Below, piece by piece: positions 52,127-60,484 of a stretch of DNA of 60,855 bases; the stretch's first letter is position 1; each line of letters begins with the position of its first letter. The stretch comes from Saprospiraceae bacterium (GTDB lineage Bacteria > Bacteroidota > Bacteroidia > Chitinophagales > Saprospiraceae). Below the pieces are notes generated by a model. It had not been told where the DNA came from and ran no database searches. It worked only from the letters and a program-made list of their open reading frames with translations. The stretch lies in NCBI GenBank assembly GCA_021604865.1, contig BQJU01000042.1, positions 1-60,855 of the forward strand, in the 5' to 3' direction. The position numbers and the translations under genes are program-made.

Positions 52127-52357
52127 ATGGCACAGCAATTTGAATTTCGTTCCGAGGATCTTGAAAACCATCAATGCGAAACCTGGCGCGAAGGGGACCA
52201 CATTATTTTACATTGTGAAACTTGTGGATTTAAGCGCAAACTTAACTGGCAAACGGGCGAAACACATTTAATAGCAGCAGGCGACGAATATGCTCTACAC
52301 AAGGCAACTCATGCTCCGGTTTTCTCAGATGTTGAGGCGTTGATATCGGCCAATTGA
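52127..52357 (+). CDS. Small Cys-containing protein, unknown
   Basis: This 76-residue protein, MAQQFEFRSEDLENHQCETW at its start, has HCETCGFKRKLNWQTGE, a C-x2-C pair, and another Cys at residue 17. It could bind a metal or form a small zinc-ribbon-like fold, but only three cysteines and nearby His residues are visible. No family was recognised. It is convergent with the DUF1508-like gene, 23 bases apart. The start ATG is clean. Confidence 0.65.
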   Translation: MAQQFEFRSEDLENHQCETWREGDHIILHCETCGFKRKLNWQTGETHLIAAGDEYALHKATHAPVFSDVEALISAN

Positions 52358-52380
52358 CCTTTTCTACGCAACCGGCATTT

Positions 52381-53376
52381 TTAATACAAATGAATGATTT
52401 GTCGACTCTCATAGGAAGGAGGGGAGGGGTTTCCGTCCGTTGAAAGGTCATTCACTTTGGCAATAAGTTGATAGAATCCTGGTGTCATCGCCTGTGTGTA
52501 TACAGGTGTACGTGTGGTGTCTTTATTACTACTCAAAACCTGCCGGCCAACTAATTGCCTGACTTCTCCAACAATCTCCATGGGTTTGAGGTAAATTTCT
52601 GCTTCGACAGCATGTTGAACCTTTTCTCTAAGGTTTAAGGCAACTTCAAGGGTACTGCCTACCGGAAAGTTAAAATTCAAACTGACCTGATTGGCCTGCC
52701 ACAATTTCATTTGAATTGGCTTTTCTTCTATAGAAACTGGCTTTGGCGTTCTTTTGGGGCGGGTATTTAAAAACTTCTTAATGAATGTTTCGATCGCCTC
52801 AATGTCCAGGCCCTTAATCGTTTGAGTTTTCCTACTCAACAGATGTTCAATCTTTCCACGATAGTTGGGTTGATCTTCATCCGGGTAAAAATCCAGGCGG
52901 AAGCTATGCCGGAAAGAAGTTTTGCCCACGTTAGGCAACGGAGTATTGGTGCTAATTTCAGGTTCAATGGGTTCGGTGCTAGTTTCAACAATTGCGGCAT
53001 GGCTACCTATTAAGGCTTTAATGTCGCGTATTGCCAATTTTGCCTCCGATGCTTTTTCAAATGGTTTACTTTGAGCGACCGGCTTTTTATTGCCATTTAG
53101 AATTTGAAATTGATGGTTGCCAACCCCATCCATTAGTTCAAATGACGGACTTTTCTCAGATAGATTCTGTAGTGCCCTTTCAGCTGATCTGGCTCTTGAG
53201 TAAGGCCTGCTAATGAGCAACACCGATCCGTCGGGAGCAGCGTAATAAAAAAAGCTACTCTTCTTATCTTTGGTTGTAAAAATATGAAAGCCGCCTTGCG
53301 GATTCAATTCAGCAATTTTGCCAGCAATTTTTTTGGAATACATAGGAGTAAGGTTTTGGGGTATGGTATAGTTCAT
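52381..53376 (-). CDS. Protein with two DUF1508-like repeats and a C-terminal beta domain
   Basis: In this 331-residue protein the N-terminal ~120 residues hold two DUF1508/YegP-like repeats: SSFFYYAAPDGSVLLISRPY with SARSAERALQNL, and HQFQILNGNKKPVAQSKPFE with EAKLAIRDI. A linker follows. The last ~110 residues (SLNFNFPVGSTLEVALNLRE to YQLIAKVNDLSTDGNPSPPS) resemble the C terminus of the 53671 protein. Similar repeats occur in the baseplate protein at 20771. No signal peptide. The function is unknown. A GC-rich repeat element lies directly upstream of the start. Confidence 0.75.
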   Translation of the reverse strand: MNYTIPQNLTPMYSKKIAGKIAELNPQGGFHIFTTKDKKSSFFYYAAPDGSVLLISRPYSRARSAERALQNLSEKSPSFELMDGVGNHQFQILNGNKKPVAQSKPFEKASEAKLAIRDIKALIGSHAAIVETSTEPIEPEISTNTPLPNVGKTSFRHSFRLDFYPDEDQPNYRGKIEHLLSRKTQTIKGLDIEAIETFIKKFLNTRPKRTPKPVSIEEKPIQMKLWQANQVSLNFNFPVGSTLEVALNLREKVQHAVEAEIYLKPMEIVGEVRQLVGRQVLSSNKDTTRTPVYTQAMTPGFYQLIAKVNDLSTDGNPSPPSYESRQIIHLY

Positions 53377-53377
53377 A

Positions 53378-53604
53378 TTTGGAGGCCAACTAAACGCTTG
53401 CGCTGAAGCTTTCTCCGGGCGTCTGCGCCATGCTCCTTCGCTGAGTCCTTCGCCAAAGGCTACGGCCGCCGGAGAAAGCTTCGGCGCAAGCGAAAGGCTT
53501 CGACGAAGGACTCAGCGTCTTGCTTCGCCGTAGCTTCGCGAAGGCAGAGTAGGAGCATGGGTTGCAAAGGATCACTATTTCAATGATACTTCGTTACTTT
53601 CCTT
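53378..53604. repeat. Dispersed repeat copy C with long nested inverted repeat
   Basis: It starts with TTTGGAGGCCAAC and ends with GCAAAGGATC and GATACTTCGTTACTTTCC, blocks shared with copy A. In between is a GC-rich insert. Arms at 53395-53418 and 53469-53492 pair over 24 bases with one mismatch. A second pair overlaps them (GAGTCCTTCG with CGAAGGACTC, CATGCTCCT with AGGAGCATG). Most of the insert recurs at 60295-60395. Two short minus-strand frames in these copies share a protein string only because of the repeat. Confidence 0.8.
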
Positions 53605-53622
53605 TTTCTCAAAAACTCAAAC

Positions 53623-53653
53623 AGGGGCCACCGAAGCAGCCCCTATTTTTTTT
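53623..53653. terminator. Hairpin terminator after the 53671 gene
   Basis: Stem AGGGGC/GCCCCT (53623-53628 and 53639-53644) has a run of eight T on the plus side, and a T-rich TGTTTGAGTTTTT on the minus side. It lies 17 bases beyond the stop of the minus-strand gene at 53671, so it most likely ends that transcript, and can stop plus-strand transcription as well. Confidence 0.65.
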
Positions 53654-53670
53654 GTCTGATTTAGAAACGC

Positions 53671-54147
53671 TTAGTCATTGTAAACCTGCAATACGCCAAT
53701 TTCGTCGTAGGCAGCTATTGGAGTAGGTTTACCGCTTATTCCGTCCAGGTGTACCGTTGCAATAACTTTGTAAACACCTTCTCTCAGGGTATTTCTTGGA
53801 ATGGTAACAACGGCACTGTAGGTATGTCCGTCGACCGGTACAAAATTGACCCAGGAAGGAGCAGGATTGGGTGCTTCACCGGCGCCCATCAATTCCAAAA
53901 ATACACGACACTGGTAGCGACCATTCATCATTTTTGAAAGCCATCCTGATTGGGTGAAAACGAAATGAACAAACAGATTCTGGTCGGTCTGAATGATATT
54001 TACTGGTGTAGCATTGTCAAGGTCAGCCGTGGAGGCGCCTTCATGCAGGTGTACATTTCCAGAAATGGAGAATAATGACTTGTCTTTAAATACATTTTCT
54101 ACAGTTAACATAAAACTTTGGTTTTGGGGTACAACCTCAATTATCAA
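53671..54147 (-). CDS. Unknown protein sharing a C-terminal domain with its neighbour
   Basis: This 158-residue soluble, beta-rich protein begins MIIEVVPQNQSFMLTVENVF. It contains VHFVFTQSGWLSKMMNGRYQ, CRVFLELMGAGEAPNPAPSW and YSAVVTIPRNTLREGVYKVI. Its end (YKVIATVHLDGISGKPTPIA then IGVLQVYND) matches the end of the 52381 protein (YQLIAKVNDLSTDGNPSPPS then IIHLY). Both may hold an Ig-like fold. No family was recognised. It has its own promoter and terminator, so it is a single-gene unit. Confidence 0.75.
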   Translation of the reverse strand: MIIEVVPQNQSFMLTVENVFKDKSLFSISGNVHLHEGASTADLDNATPVNIIQTDQNLFVHFVFTQSGWLSKMMNGRYQCRVFLELMGAGEAPNPAPSWVNFVPVDGHTYSAVVTIPRNTLREGVYKVIATVHLDGISGKPTPIAAYDEIGVLQVYND

Positions 54148-54206
54148 TCGTGTAGTTTTCTGATAATGGGTGTTGTACGGGTTGATGATTAAAAAAAAAT
54201 CTGGAG

Positions 54207-54236
54207 CAAATGTAGAACTTCAGACTTAATCAGCAA
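54207..54236 (-). promoter_or_regulatory. Bacteroidota-type promoter for the 53671 gene
   Basis: Read on the minus strand: TTG (54234-54236), 19 bases, then TACATTTG (54207-54214), which fits TTG-N19-TAnnTTTG. The start codon at 54147 lies ~60 bases downstream, leaving a leader of about 50 bases. Confidence 0.6.
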
Positions 54237-54289
54237 TTAATGCCCACTTAAACCTAACTTAATTATGACTTATTAATTTTTTCAGCACT

Positions 54290-54331
54290 TGTTTGCAGCC
54301 CAAATATTGACCTCCAAACAAGCGCTCCCCT
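54290..54331. repeat. Fragment of the dispersed intergenic repeat
   Basis: The string TTGACCTCCAAACAAGCGC is the right end of the repeat family seen at 6028 and 49832. No left end is near. It lies between the 53671 promoter and the rpmA terminator. Confidence 0.6.
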
Positions 54332-54338
54332 TTACCAC

Positions 54339-54369
54339 AAAAAAAAAGCCCTATCCAACACAGGATAGG
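54339..54369 (-). terminator. Rho-independent terminator of the rplU-rpmA operon
   Basis: Read on the minus strand: CCTATCC, a short loop, GGATAGGG, then a run of nine T (complement of the A run at 54339-54347). It lies ~60 bases after the rpmA stop and is well placed to end the operon. Confidence 0.85.
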
Positions 54370-54430
54370 ACCCAAAATATAAAGCTATGAAAACTAAAAC
54401 TCGTTTTTTGTCCAGGATCTAAAGAGGCAC

Positions 54431-55171
54431 TTAATCTTCGTCCTCTACTACTTTTCCTCCTTTTAGATTATCCTGGAGTGTTTCAAGTTCTTCCCATTTG
54501 CCTTCAGCAGCCAACTTAGCCTGAGCGGCCCAGGTTGCTGGATCGTGCATATTGTAACGAGGGCCTGCCTCGTCGAGAATTGCCTGAACTTTTTCTCCTG
54601 GCGCGTCAGCCAGATCAGCCCAGGTTTTGATACCGCCATCGTGCAGTAAACCTTCAATTTTTGGGCCAATTCCTTCTACCAATTTCAGATCATCTTGTTT
54701 GATCTTCTTGCCGGAAGGTAAGGTTATTTTTCCAGATTTTGAAGCTTTTGGAGCTTCTTCTTTTGCTGGTTTGGTTTCTTTTACTTTTTCAACCACGGGA
54801 GCAGCAGCTTTCGCTACCGGTGCCTCAGCAACGGTTTCTGCGCCTTTGGTTTTCTTATCACTTACCGCAGGTTTTGCTTTTTTCTTTGGAGCAGGAGCTG
54901 CTTTTTCAACTACCACATCCGCAGGAATAATACTTACAAATACCCTGTCTAATCTTTTCTTTTTGAAGGCAACGGTACCGTTTACTGCTGCATGTAAAGT
55001 AAAGTCTTTACTCAGGTATACATTTTCGCCGGCATGGTAACGGGTACCGCGTTGACGAACAATGATATTACCAGCTTTGGCAGCTTGACCACCGAATAAC
55101 TTTACCCCCAATCGTCTTCCAATACTATCGCGGCCGTTATCCGTACTACCTACACCTTTTTTATGTGCCAT
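54431..55171 (-). CDS. rpmA: Ribosomal protein bL27 with helix-hairpin-helix extension
   Basis: This 246-residue protein starts with the conserved L27 region [60 protein letters not shown] (~1-85). It is therefore a large-subunit ribosomal protein near the peptidyl transferase centre. Normal L27 is ~85-90 residues. Here an Ala/Lys/Pro-rich linker (~86-165) leads to a helix-hairpin-helix-like domain ([20 protein letters not shown], then [17 protein letters not shown]) and an acidic tail. It follows rplU by 47 bases in the normal L21-L27 order. The fusion frame is continuous with no sign of error. Confidence 0.93.
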   Translation of the reverse strand: MAHKKGVGSTDNGRDSIGRRLGVKLFGGQAAKAGNIIVRQRGTRYHAGENVYLSKDFTLHAAVNGTVAFKKKRLDRVFVSIIPADVVVEKAAPAPKKKAKPAVSDKKTKGAETVAEAPVAKAAAPVVEKVKETKPAKEEAPKASKSGKITLPSGKKIKQDDLKLVEGIGPKIEGLLHDGGIKTWADLADAPGEKVQAILDEAGPRYNMHDPATWAAQAKLAAEGKWEELETLQDNLKGGKVVEDED

Positions 55172-55218
55172 TTCTCAGGAATTTTTAATTTTTCAATAAT
55201 GGAAATGCAGCATGCTTC

Positions 55219-55524
55219 TTAAGCGATGCTATCAATTTTGATTTTGGTGAAACTCTGACGGTGGCCATTTTTCTTGCGGTAGCCTTTACGTCTTTTCTTT
55301 TTGAAAACAATAACTTTGTCTCCTTTCTGGTGGCCCAAAACCGTGGCATTTACCTTGGCGTCCAGCACCGGCGTGCCTACGGAGATATTGCCTTGATCAT
55401 CGAGCAGGTGAACCTGATCGAATGCAACGCTATCACCTTCCGCGGCTTCTAACTGGTGGACGAAAAGCTCTTGCCCTTCCTCAACTTTGAACTGCTGACC
55501 AGCTATGGTTACGATTGCGAACAT
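55219..55524 (-). CDS. rplU: Ribosomal protein bL21
   Basis: This 101-residue protein of typical length begins MFAIVTIAGQQFKVEEGQEL. It shows GTPVLDAKVNATVLGHQKGD and the basic end VIVFKKKRRKGYRKKNGHRQ, the L21 signature. It binds 23S rRNA in the large subunit. It is first in an operon with rpmA, with a recognisable promoter upstream and no unusual extension of its own. Confidence 0.97.
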   Translation of the reverse strand: MFAIVTIAGQQFKVEEGQELFVHQLEAAEGDSVAFDQVHLLDDQGNISVGTPVLDAKVNATVLGHQKGDKVIVFKKKRRKGYRKKNGHRQSFTKIKIDSIA

Positions 55525-55558
55525 GTTGATATTTTTAGTAAAAATTTAAAATTGGCTG

Positions 55559-55589
55559 CAAAGATAGAATCTTTCATAGAAAAAACAAA
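55559..55589 (-). promoter_or_regulatory. Promoter of the rplU-rpmA operon
   Basis: Read on the minus strand: TTG (55587-55589), 20 bases, then TATCTTTG (55559-55566). This is a close match to the Bacteroidota TTG-N19-20-TAnnTTTG pattern. It leaves a leader of about 30 bases before the rplU start at 55524. Confidence 0.7.
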
Positions 55590-55602
55590 GGATTAACCAC
55601 CT

Positions 55603-56934
55603 TTAAGTACTCGTCCAACTCCAAATCCGATCCAGTAAACGAGCCATCAAAGATCGCTCTTCGGTCAGCACTTTTACCAGAGCTGTCATTTCAGGTTTAA
55701 ACTGTAGAGTATCTCCATAGGAAGTCACCATTTGCAAGGGTAGCTCTACCTGCATCCTGAAATAAGGCTCTCCTTCCTGAGAAGACTCCGGAGCGAGGCC
55801 AATCTGTTGAACTTTGCCCTCTAAAACACCAAACTCCTTATAGTTGTAAGCGTCCAGTCTGATTTTTGCCTCCATATTGGTGGCTACTTTGCCCATGCCT
55901 GTGGCCGGAAGAAAGGCAAGGGCAACTATTTTTGCAGCATCCCGGACGGGAACTACGGTCATCAATGAAGTTCCTGCGGTCACAAATTGCTGTTCACCAC
56001 GCAGATTGGTAAAAGAAACCTGACCCGCTATAGGTGCCGTTAGCAGGTAATTTTGTTTCCAGTTTTCCAATTCCGCATGTAATTTTCGAATTTCTTCTTT
56101 AAATGCAATCCACAACTCATTGATTTTTTCATCCTTGCCCTGACTTAGGTTGGTAATACTACTTTCTAACTGGCTGACCTGTATCTGATTATTATATAAG
56201 TCGATTTGTTTGTTTCTCAATTCCCGTTGATATTGGAGAAAGGTGGTTTCGGCATTCCTGAGTTCAAGTGGGCTGGCATAACCTCCGGCCAAAAGGCGCT
56301 GCAAGGTGTCCACTTTATTTTTGCTTATCCGGGCTTCTTTTCTGAGGGTATCCATTTGCTGTTCCATCGCCTGGTTGACTGCTTTCAATGCGTCTATTTC
56401 ATTTTCTTTGCGGCTGATGAGTTGTAGCGTCTGATCTTTCCGGTATTGATACCTCAATTGGTCGAGTTGTTCCCGTAGGGTTGAATAACGCGATTGTAAA
56501 TCTCCAATTTGCAGGCCGGTTGGTAAATCAAGGTCAATAACCTGCCCAGGCCGGCTGGCTGAATCCATGGGTAGAAGAAACCCCTCTACCAGTTTCAATA
56601 TATCTTCATGATCGGCGGTACTCTCCAAAATTGCCAGTTTTTGTCCAGACACTACGGTTTCCTGATCCGTAACTAGAAGTTTGACAATCCGTCCCTCCTT
56701 GCGCACAATAATTTTGGCAGGCGGACTTGCTGTCGTCAAAAAGCCACGCGCTTCCACGACATCCCGGTAACGAATCCAGAAGGCCAGTGCAATCAATCCC
56801 ACAAAAAAGAAAAACAGTACGCTAATGCCATACCTGATCATCCACCGCGGCGGCGGCCCCAGGATTTGTTGGATCTCATCCTGCTCATTTAGCCGGATGT
56901 CGTCAGGATTTTCTAATAATTGTCTTGTAGCCAT
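55603..56934 (-). CDS. HlyD-type periplasmic adaptor of an exporter
   Basis: This 443-residue protein has one N-terminal membrane segment (ISVLFFFFVGLIALAFWI, ~34-51), so it is anchored in the inner membrane with the rest in the periplasm. A biotinyl-lipoyl-like half (GRIVKLLVTDQETVVSGQKL) is followed by a long coiled-coil hairpin (~150-290, ENEIDALKAVNQAMEQQMDT) and the second half (LLTAPIAGQVSFTNLRGEQQ). This is the membrane fusion protein pattern. It works with an inner-membrane exporter, most likely the C39 ABC protein whose gene lies upstream on the same strand. The 120-base gap between them holds a repeat fragment. Confidence 0.92.
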   Translation of the reverse strand: MATRQLLENPDDIRLNEQDEIQQILGPPPRWMIRYGISVLFFFFVGLIALAFWIRYRDVVEARGFLTTASPPAKIIVRKEGRIVKLLVTDQETVVSGQKLAILESTADHEDILKLVEGFLLPMDSASRPGQVIDLDLPTGLQIGDLQSRYSTLREQLDQLRYQYRKDQTLQLISRKENEIDALKAVNQAMEQQMDTLRKEARISKNKVDTLQRLLAGGYASPLELRNAETTFLQYQRELRNKQIDLYNNQIQVSQLESSITNLSQGKDEKINELWIAFKEEIRKLHAELENWKQNYLLTAPIAGQVSFTNLRGEQQFVTAGTSLMTVVPVRDAAKIVALAFLPATGMGKVATNMEAKIRLDAYNYKEFGVLEGKVQQIGLAPESSQEGEPYFRMQVELPLQMVTSYGDTLQFKPEMTALVKVLTEERSLMARLLDRIWSWTST

Positions 56935-57007
56935 GTTTTTTTAGGACTTCCAAGGTTAAAGTTGTTTTACATTCCGGCCCTATAGGAGAGGTCTTTCCCC
57001 TACGGGC

Positions 57008-57030
57008 TTATTTGGAGGTCAGCTTTAGTT
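57008..57030. repeat. Fragment of the dispersed intergenic repeat
   Basis: TATTTGGAGGTCAGCTTT is the left end of the repeat family (compare 49832). It lies between the exporter and adaptor genes. No right end is near. Confidence 0.5.
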
Positions 57031-57054
57031 TTAGCTTGTCCAATCACGCCAAAA

Positions 57055-59250
57055 CTACGTACCCAATTCCAGCTGATTTTTCACCAGCCGATAATACGCA
57101 CCTTTTGCCTTCACCAAATCAGTATGTTTACCTTTTTCTATCAATTTGCCCTTTTCAAGTACGATAATCTGGTCTGCATTTTTTACCGTACTCAGACGGT
57201 GAGCAACTACGACTACCGTTCGGTTTTCAAAAAACGCTTCCATATTTTCAAGAATAATTTTTTCATTTTGGGCATCCAGCGCATTGGTGGCCTCGTCAAA
57301 AAAGAGGAAACTAGGATTTTTATAAACGGCCCTGGCAATCAGTAACCTTTGTTTCTGCCCCTGGCTCAGACCATTGCCTTTAGCTCCGACTTTAGTATTG
57401 TATCCGAGAGGTAAGGATTCGATAAATTCCTGAATATTAGCCATTTTCACTGATTGCAACAACTTTGCCTTGTCAACGATATCTTCACTTTCCGCGATAT
57501 TCCTGGCAATACTATCAGAAAAGACAAAACCTTCCTGCATTACTGCACCACATTGGGCACGCCAAAGACTGGTACTCAAGTGGCTAAGGTGTAACCCTCC
57601 AATTTTGATTTGCCCCTCAGTAGGTGGATAAAACCCCAGTAAAAGTTTGACCAGGGTTGTTTTGCCACTACCACTGGTACCAACGATTGCCGTTACTTTG
57701 CCTGCGGGAATTGTTAGGTCAATATTTTCAAGGGCATACGGTGACATTTGGTTGTAGCGAAAGGAAAGCTTTTCGATATGAATATCGGCATTTTCAGGAA
57801 GCAGATCAAGGCCCTGCCGTTCGGGAGCTTCTTCATTTTCCTGTTCGTGGATTTCTCCCAGGCGTTCCAGGCTGATTCTGGCATCCTGAGCAGCACGGAT
57901 AAAGAGAATGAATTGTTGTAATGGTCCATTTAATTGACCTACAATATATTGAACAGCCAGCATCATCCCCAGCGTCATCTCTCCATTAATAACGGCTCGG
58001 GCCGCAAAAAAGGTAATAAAAATATCTTTGATTTGATTGACCATAGAAGCTCCGGTATCCTGCCATTGCGTGATGCGCAGGGACCGGATATTAACGCGGT
58101 ATAACCTGGCCTGGATGTTCATCCATTGCCAACGGCGTTTTCGCTCACTGCGTTGTAATTTGATTTCCTGCATCCCCTGTATCAATTCAATCAGGGCATT
58201 TTGATTTTCGGCCATTTCCTGGAATCGCAGATGATCGACCTCTGCCCGCTGGCGTAGCCAAAAGCGAATCCAGAGTAGGTAGAGCGCAGTGGCTAATAGG
58301 AATATCCCTAGAATGGTCATATTATAAATGCCCAGGATAATACTGAAAATGAAGAAGGTGAATACAGAAAAGACCACTGATAGGGTAGAGCTGGTCAGAA
58401 ATAATTCTATCCGCCGATGATCACCAATGCGTTGCAACAAATCTCCTGTCATCTTAGCATCAAAGAAGCTGATTGGTAAACGCATCAATTTGATCAGAAA
58501 ATCAGAAATCAGAGAAATATTGACCCGGTTGCCAATGTGCAACAGTATCCAGCTTTGAATGACATTCACACTTATTTGTCCTAGAAAAAGCACTAATTGT
58601 CCAATGAGCACCAGGTAAACGAAATTGAGGTCTTGGTTGTCAATGCCAATGTCAACGACATTTTGCGTTAAAATTGGGAATAACAACTGAATAAAACTAC
58701 CAAGTATAATGCCTAGGGCCAATTGCCAACCGAGGCTTTTATAAGGAAGCAGATAGTGGAAGAGAAAACTAAAACCCGTCTTTTTTAATTGTTGATTTTC
58801 ATGTTGATAAAAATCTGGCGTGGGTTCCAGCAAAAGGGCCACCCCTTTGTCGGCCTCGCTGATCCAGTCTTTTTTGAACGCTGCGTGTGACAACTTACGG
58901 CGACCGATGGCGGGGTCAGCTATCCATACATATTTATTGTTGATTTTATAAACAACCACAAAATGCTTCTGCCGCCAGTGCACAATACATGGAAAAAAGG
59001 CATTGCGCAATCCGGGTTCATCCTCGCTGTAACCTTCAAAAGAAAGTTTGACAGCCATCGTGCGCATTCCGATGTGTTCGGCAGCTTCTACAATTCCCCG
59101 TAATGAAACGCCTTCCCGATCAATATAGCTATGCTCTCTCAAATATGAAAGTGCATAATGATGGCCATAATAAGCGGCAATCATACGCAGGCAGGTGGGC
59201 CCACAATCCATGCTGTCAAGTTGCCGAAAGAATGGAAATTTTTTAAACAT
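57055..59250 (-). CDS. C39 peptidase-containing ABC exporter
   Basis: This 731-residue protein has three parts. Residues ~1-145 form a C39 cysteine peptidase with Cys in MDCGPTCLRMIAAYYG, His in WRQKHFVVVYKI and Asp in IADPAIGRR. Residues ~165-460 form an ABC membrane domain of about six helices. Residues ~480-731 form the nucleotide-binding domain: Walker A GTSGSGKTTL, signature LSQGQKQRLL, Walker B FLFFDEATNALD, and a switch His. Such proteins cut double-glycine leaders and export bacteriocin-like or other peptides. No leader-bearing peptide gene is visible nearby. The HlyD adaptor follows. Confidence 0.93.
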   Translation of the reverse strand: MFKKFPFFRQLDSMDCGPTCLRMIAAYYGHHYALSYLREHSYIDREGVSLRGIVEAAEHIGMRTMAVKLSFEGYSEDEPGLRNAFFPCIVHWRQKHFVVVYKINNKYVWIADPAIGRRKLSHAAFKKDWISEADKGVALLLEPTPDFYQHENQQLKKTGFSFLFHYLLPYKSLGWQLALGIILGSFIQLLFPILTQNVVDIGIDNQDLNFVYLVLIGQLVLFLGQISVNVIQSWILLHIGNRVNISLISDFLIKLMRLPISFFDAKMTGDLLQRIGDHRRIELFLTSSTLSVVFSVFTFFIFSIILGIYNMTILGIFLLATALYLLWIRFWLRQRAEVDHLRFQEMAENQNALIELIQGMQEIKLQRSERKRRWQWMNIQARLYRVNIRSLRITQWQDTGASMVNQIKDIFITFFAARAVINGEMTLGMMLAVQYIVGQLNGPLQQFILFIRAAQDARISLERLGEIHEQENEEAPERQGLDLLPENADIHIEKLSFRYNQMSPYALENIDLTIPAGKVTAIVGTSGSGKTTLVKLLLGFYPPTEGQIKIGGLHLSHLSTSLWRAQCGAVMQEGFVFSDSIARNIAESEDIVDKAKLLQSVKMANIQEFIESLPLGYNTKVGAKGNGLSQGQKQRLLIARAVYKNPSFLFFDEATNALDAQNEKIILENMEAFFENRTVVVVAHRLSTVKNADQIIVLEKGKLIEKGKHTDLVKAKGAYYRLVKNQLELGT

Positions 59251-59396
59251 TGATCAGAGAAGATGAATTTACTGGGTCATTTCAAATTGCGAAACAACAC
59301 TAATATAAGAAATAAAGCTAAATCAGCTCTTACCTTGACCACAAAGCTTGTTTTTTGCTCATTTCCTGGAAAAAAATACCATATTCGGCGAAAAAA

Positions 59397-59428
59397 TTGG
59401 CAACCTTATCATAGGGTGCTTACATTTG
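59397..59428 (+). promoter_or_regulatory. Candidate promoter of the 59453 membrane protein
   Basis: TTG at 59397-59399, 21 bases, then TACATTTG at 59421-59428 agrees with the TAnnTTTG-type promoter. The start codon is 25 bases after the box, giving a short leader. Confidence 0.5.
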
Positions 59429-59452
59429 GTTTCGTTATCTTAATTACTTGCT

Positions 59453-60271
59453 ATGTCACCATCATCATCTAAAGTTCGGATCTTTTTCAGACAATTTGTG
59501 GATACCATACTTCGGTTTCCCCGCGGCGTCCAATTTATTCGCGACCATCGGTTATGGGAAGGATTTTTCAGCTATGGTTGGTTGAGTCGGATTTTTATTG
59601 TCATTGCCGTACTGATTGGCCTTAAATTTATGACCATTTTTTTTAGTTGGGTAGGGTCGGTATCGCTTGATAGCCCAGTTGCTGTGGTAAGTAATATGGG
59701 CGTATTATTTAAAGATTTTGCGATCGAAGGTTTTGGTTTCCTTTTTGCGGGAGGTATGAAATATGTTATGCTGGTGCTTTTAGAAGTGCTGGTCTTTCAT
59801 TTTTCTCGCCGTACCCTGGCCATTCTTATTAATAAGGAATCTGATACTGAGTTCGATGCCTTTTTGAAAGCACAGATACGCATGGTCAAAATCGCTTTCC
59901 GCTCCTGGATTTTGGAGATGATTGCTTCACTTTTGATTAAAATTTTCTTCAGTATATTCGGGTTTATTGATTTTCTGGAGCCGGCCTTGATTTTGGGCGT
60001 ACAGTGTTATTATCTGGGTTTTGCCATTCTCGACAACTATTTTGAACAATTTGATATGTCCATTAAGGAAAGCGCCAAGTATGCTCAAAATTACATTGGC
60101 GTAGCCCTGGCCTTAGGCTTGGTCGTTTATGTATTGCTACTGATTCCTGTGCTCGGAACCATTGCTGCTCCTATCATTGCAGCAGTGACTGGCTCCTTGA
60201 TTATGTACCAGCTTTCTGACCTGCACCTTTTGGGCAAAGAAACTGAATTAGAACTGGACGACCTGGTCTAA
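59453..60271 (+). CDS. CysZ/EI24-like integral membrane protein
   Basis: This 272-residue protein has about five hydrophobic segments (IFIVIAVLIGLKFMTIFFSW, LVLLEVLVFHF-type, SLLIKIFFSIFGFIDFLEPA, ALALGLVVYVLLLIPVLGTI, IAAPIIAAVTGSLIMYQLSD). It has cytoplasmic basic ends. The G-rich final pair of helices and the 'YYLGFAILDNYFEQFDMSI' stretch before them recall the EI24/CysZ family, whose known members take part in sulfate uptake. No sulfur gene is nearby, so function is uncertain. It is divergent from the C39 exporter, with ~200 bases between starts. Confidence 0.72.
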   Translation: MSPSSSKVRIFFRQFVDTILRFPRGVQFIRDHRLWEGFFSYGWLSRIFIVIAVLIGLKFMTIFFSWVGSVSLDSPVAVVSNMGVLFKDFAIEGFGFLFAGGMKYVMLVLLEVLVFHFSRRTLAILINKESDTEFDAFLKAQIRMVKIAFRSWILEMIASLLIKIFFSIFGFIDFLEPALILGVQCYYLGFAILDNYFEQFDMSIKESAKYAQNYIGVALALGLVVYVLLLIPVLGTIAAPIIAAVTGSLIMYQLSDLHLLGKETELELDDLV

Positions 60272-60281
60272 GAGTTCATGT

Positions 60282-60396
60282 ATGGAGGCCAAGCATACGC
60301 TTGCGCTGAAGCTTTCTCCGGGCGTCTGCGCCATGCTCCTTCGCTGAAGCTTCGGCGCAAGCGAAAGGCTTCGACGACGGCGCGCGGTTTCGCGGA
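60282..60396. repeat. Dispersed repeat copy F with the GC-rich insert
   Basis: It starts with TGGAGGCCAAGCATA and continues with the insert seen at 53395-53510 (CGCTTGCGCTGAAGCTTTCT, then CCATGCTCCTTCGCTGA), shortened by a central deletion: it jumps to GAAGCTTCGGCGCAAGCGAA. The long arms still pair. The right end of the family is missing. Confidence 0.75.
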
Positions 60397-60484
60397 GTAA
60401 TTTATTGAAATCCAATTCTTTATGCACCCTAACTGGGAGTTGAAGAGATCCGCGAACCCAAACCACCTCTGACTCCCTAAACCC

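Noticed and set aside
51931-52143. 70-codon plus-strand frame before the small Cys protein
   Set aside because: It overlaps the next gene, is rich in Cys, Phe and Ile in a random manner and matches nothing.
53390-53575. 61-codon minus-strand frame sharing a peptide with 60248-60523
   Set aside because: The shared peptide comes from the GC-rich DNA repeat; neither frame has support as a gene.
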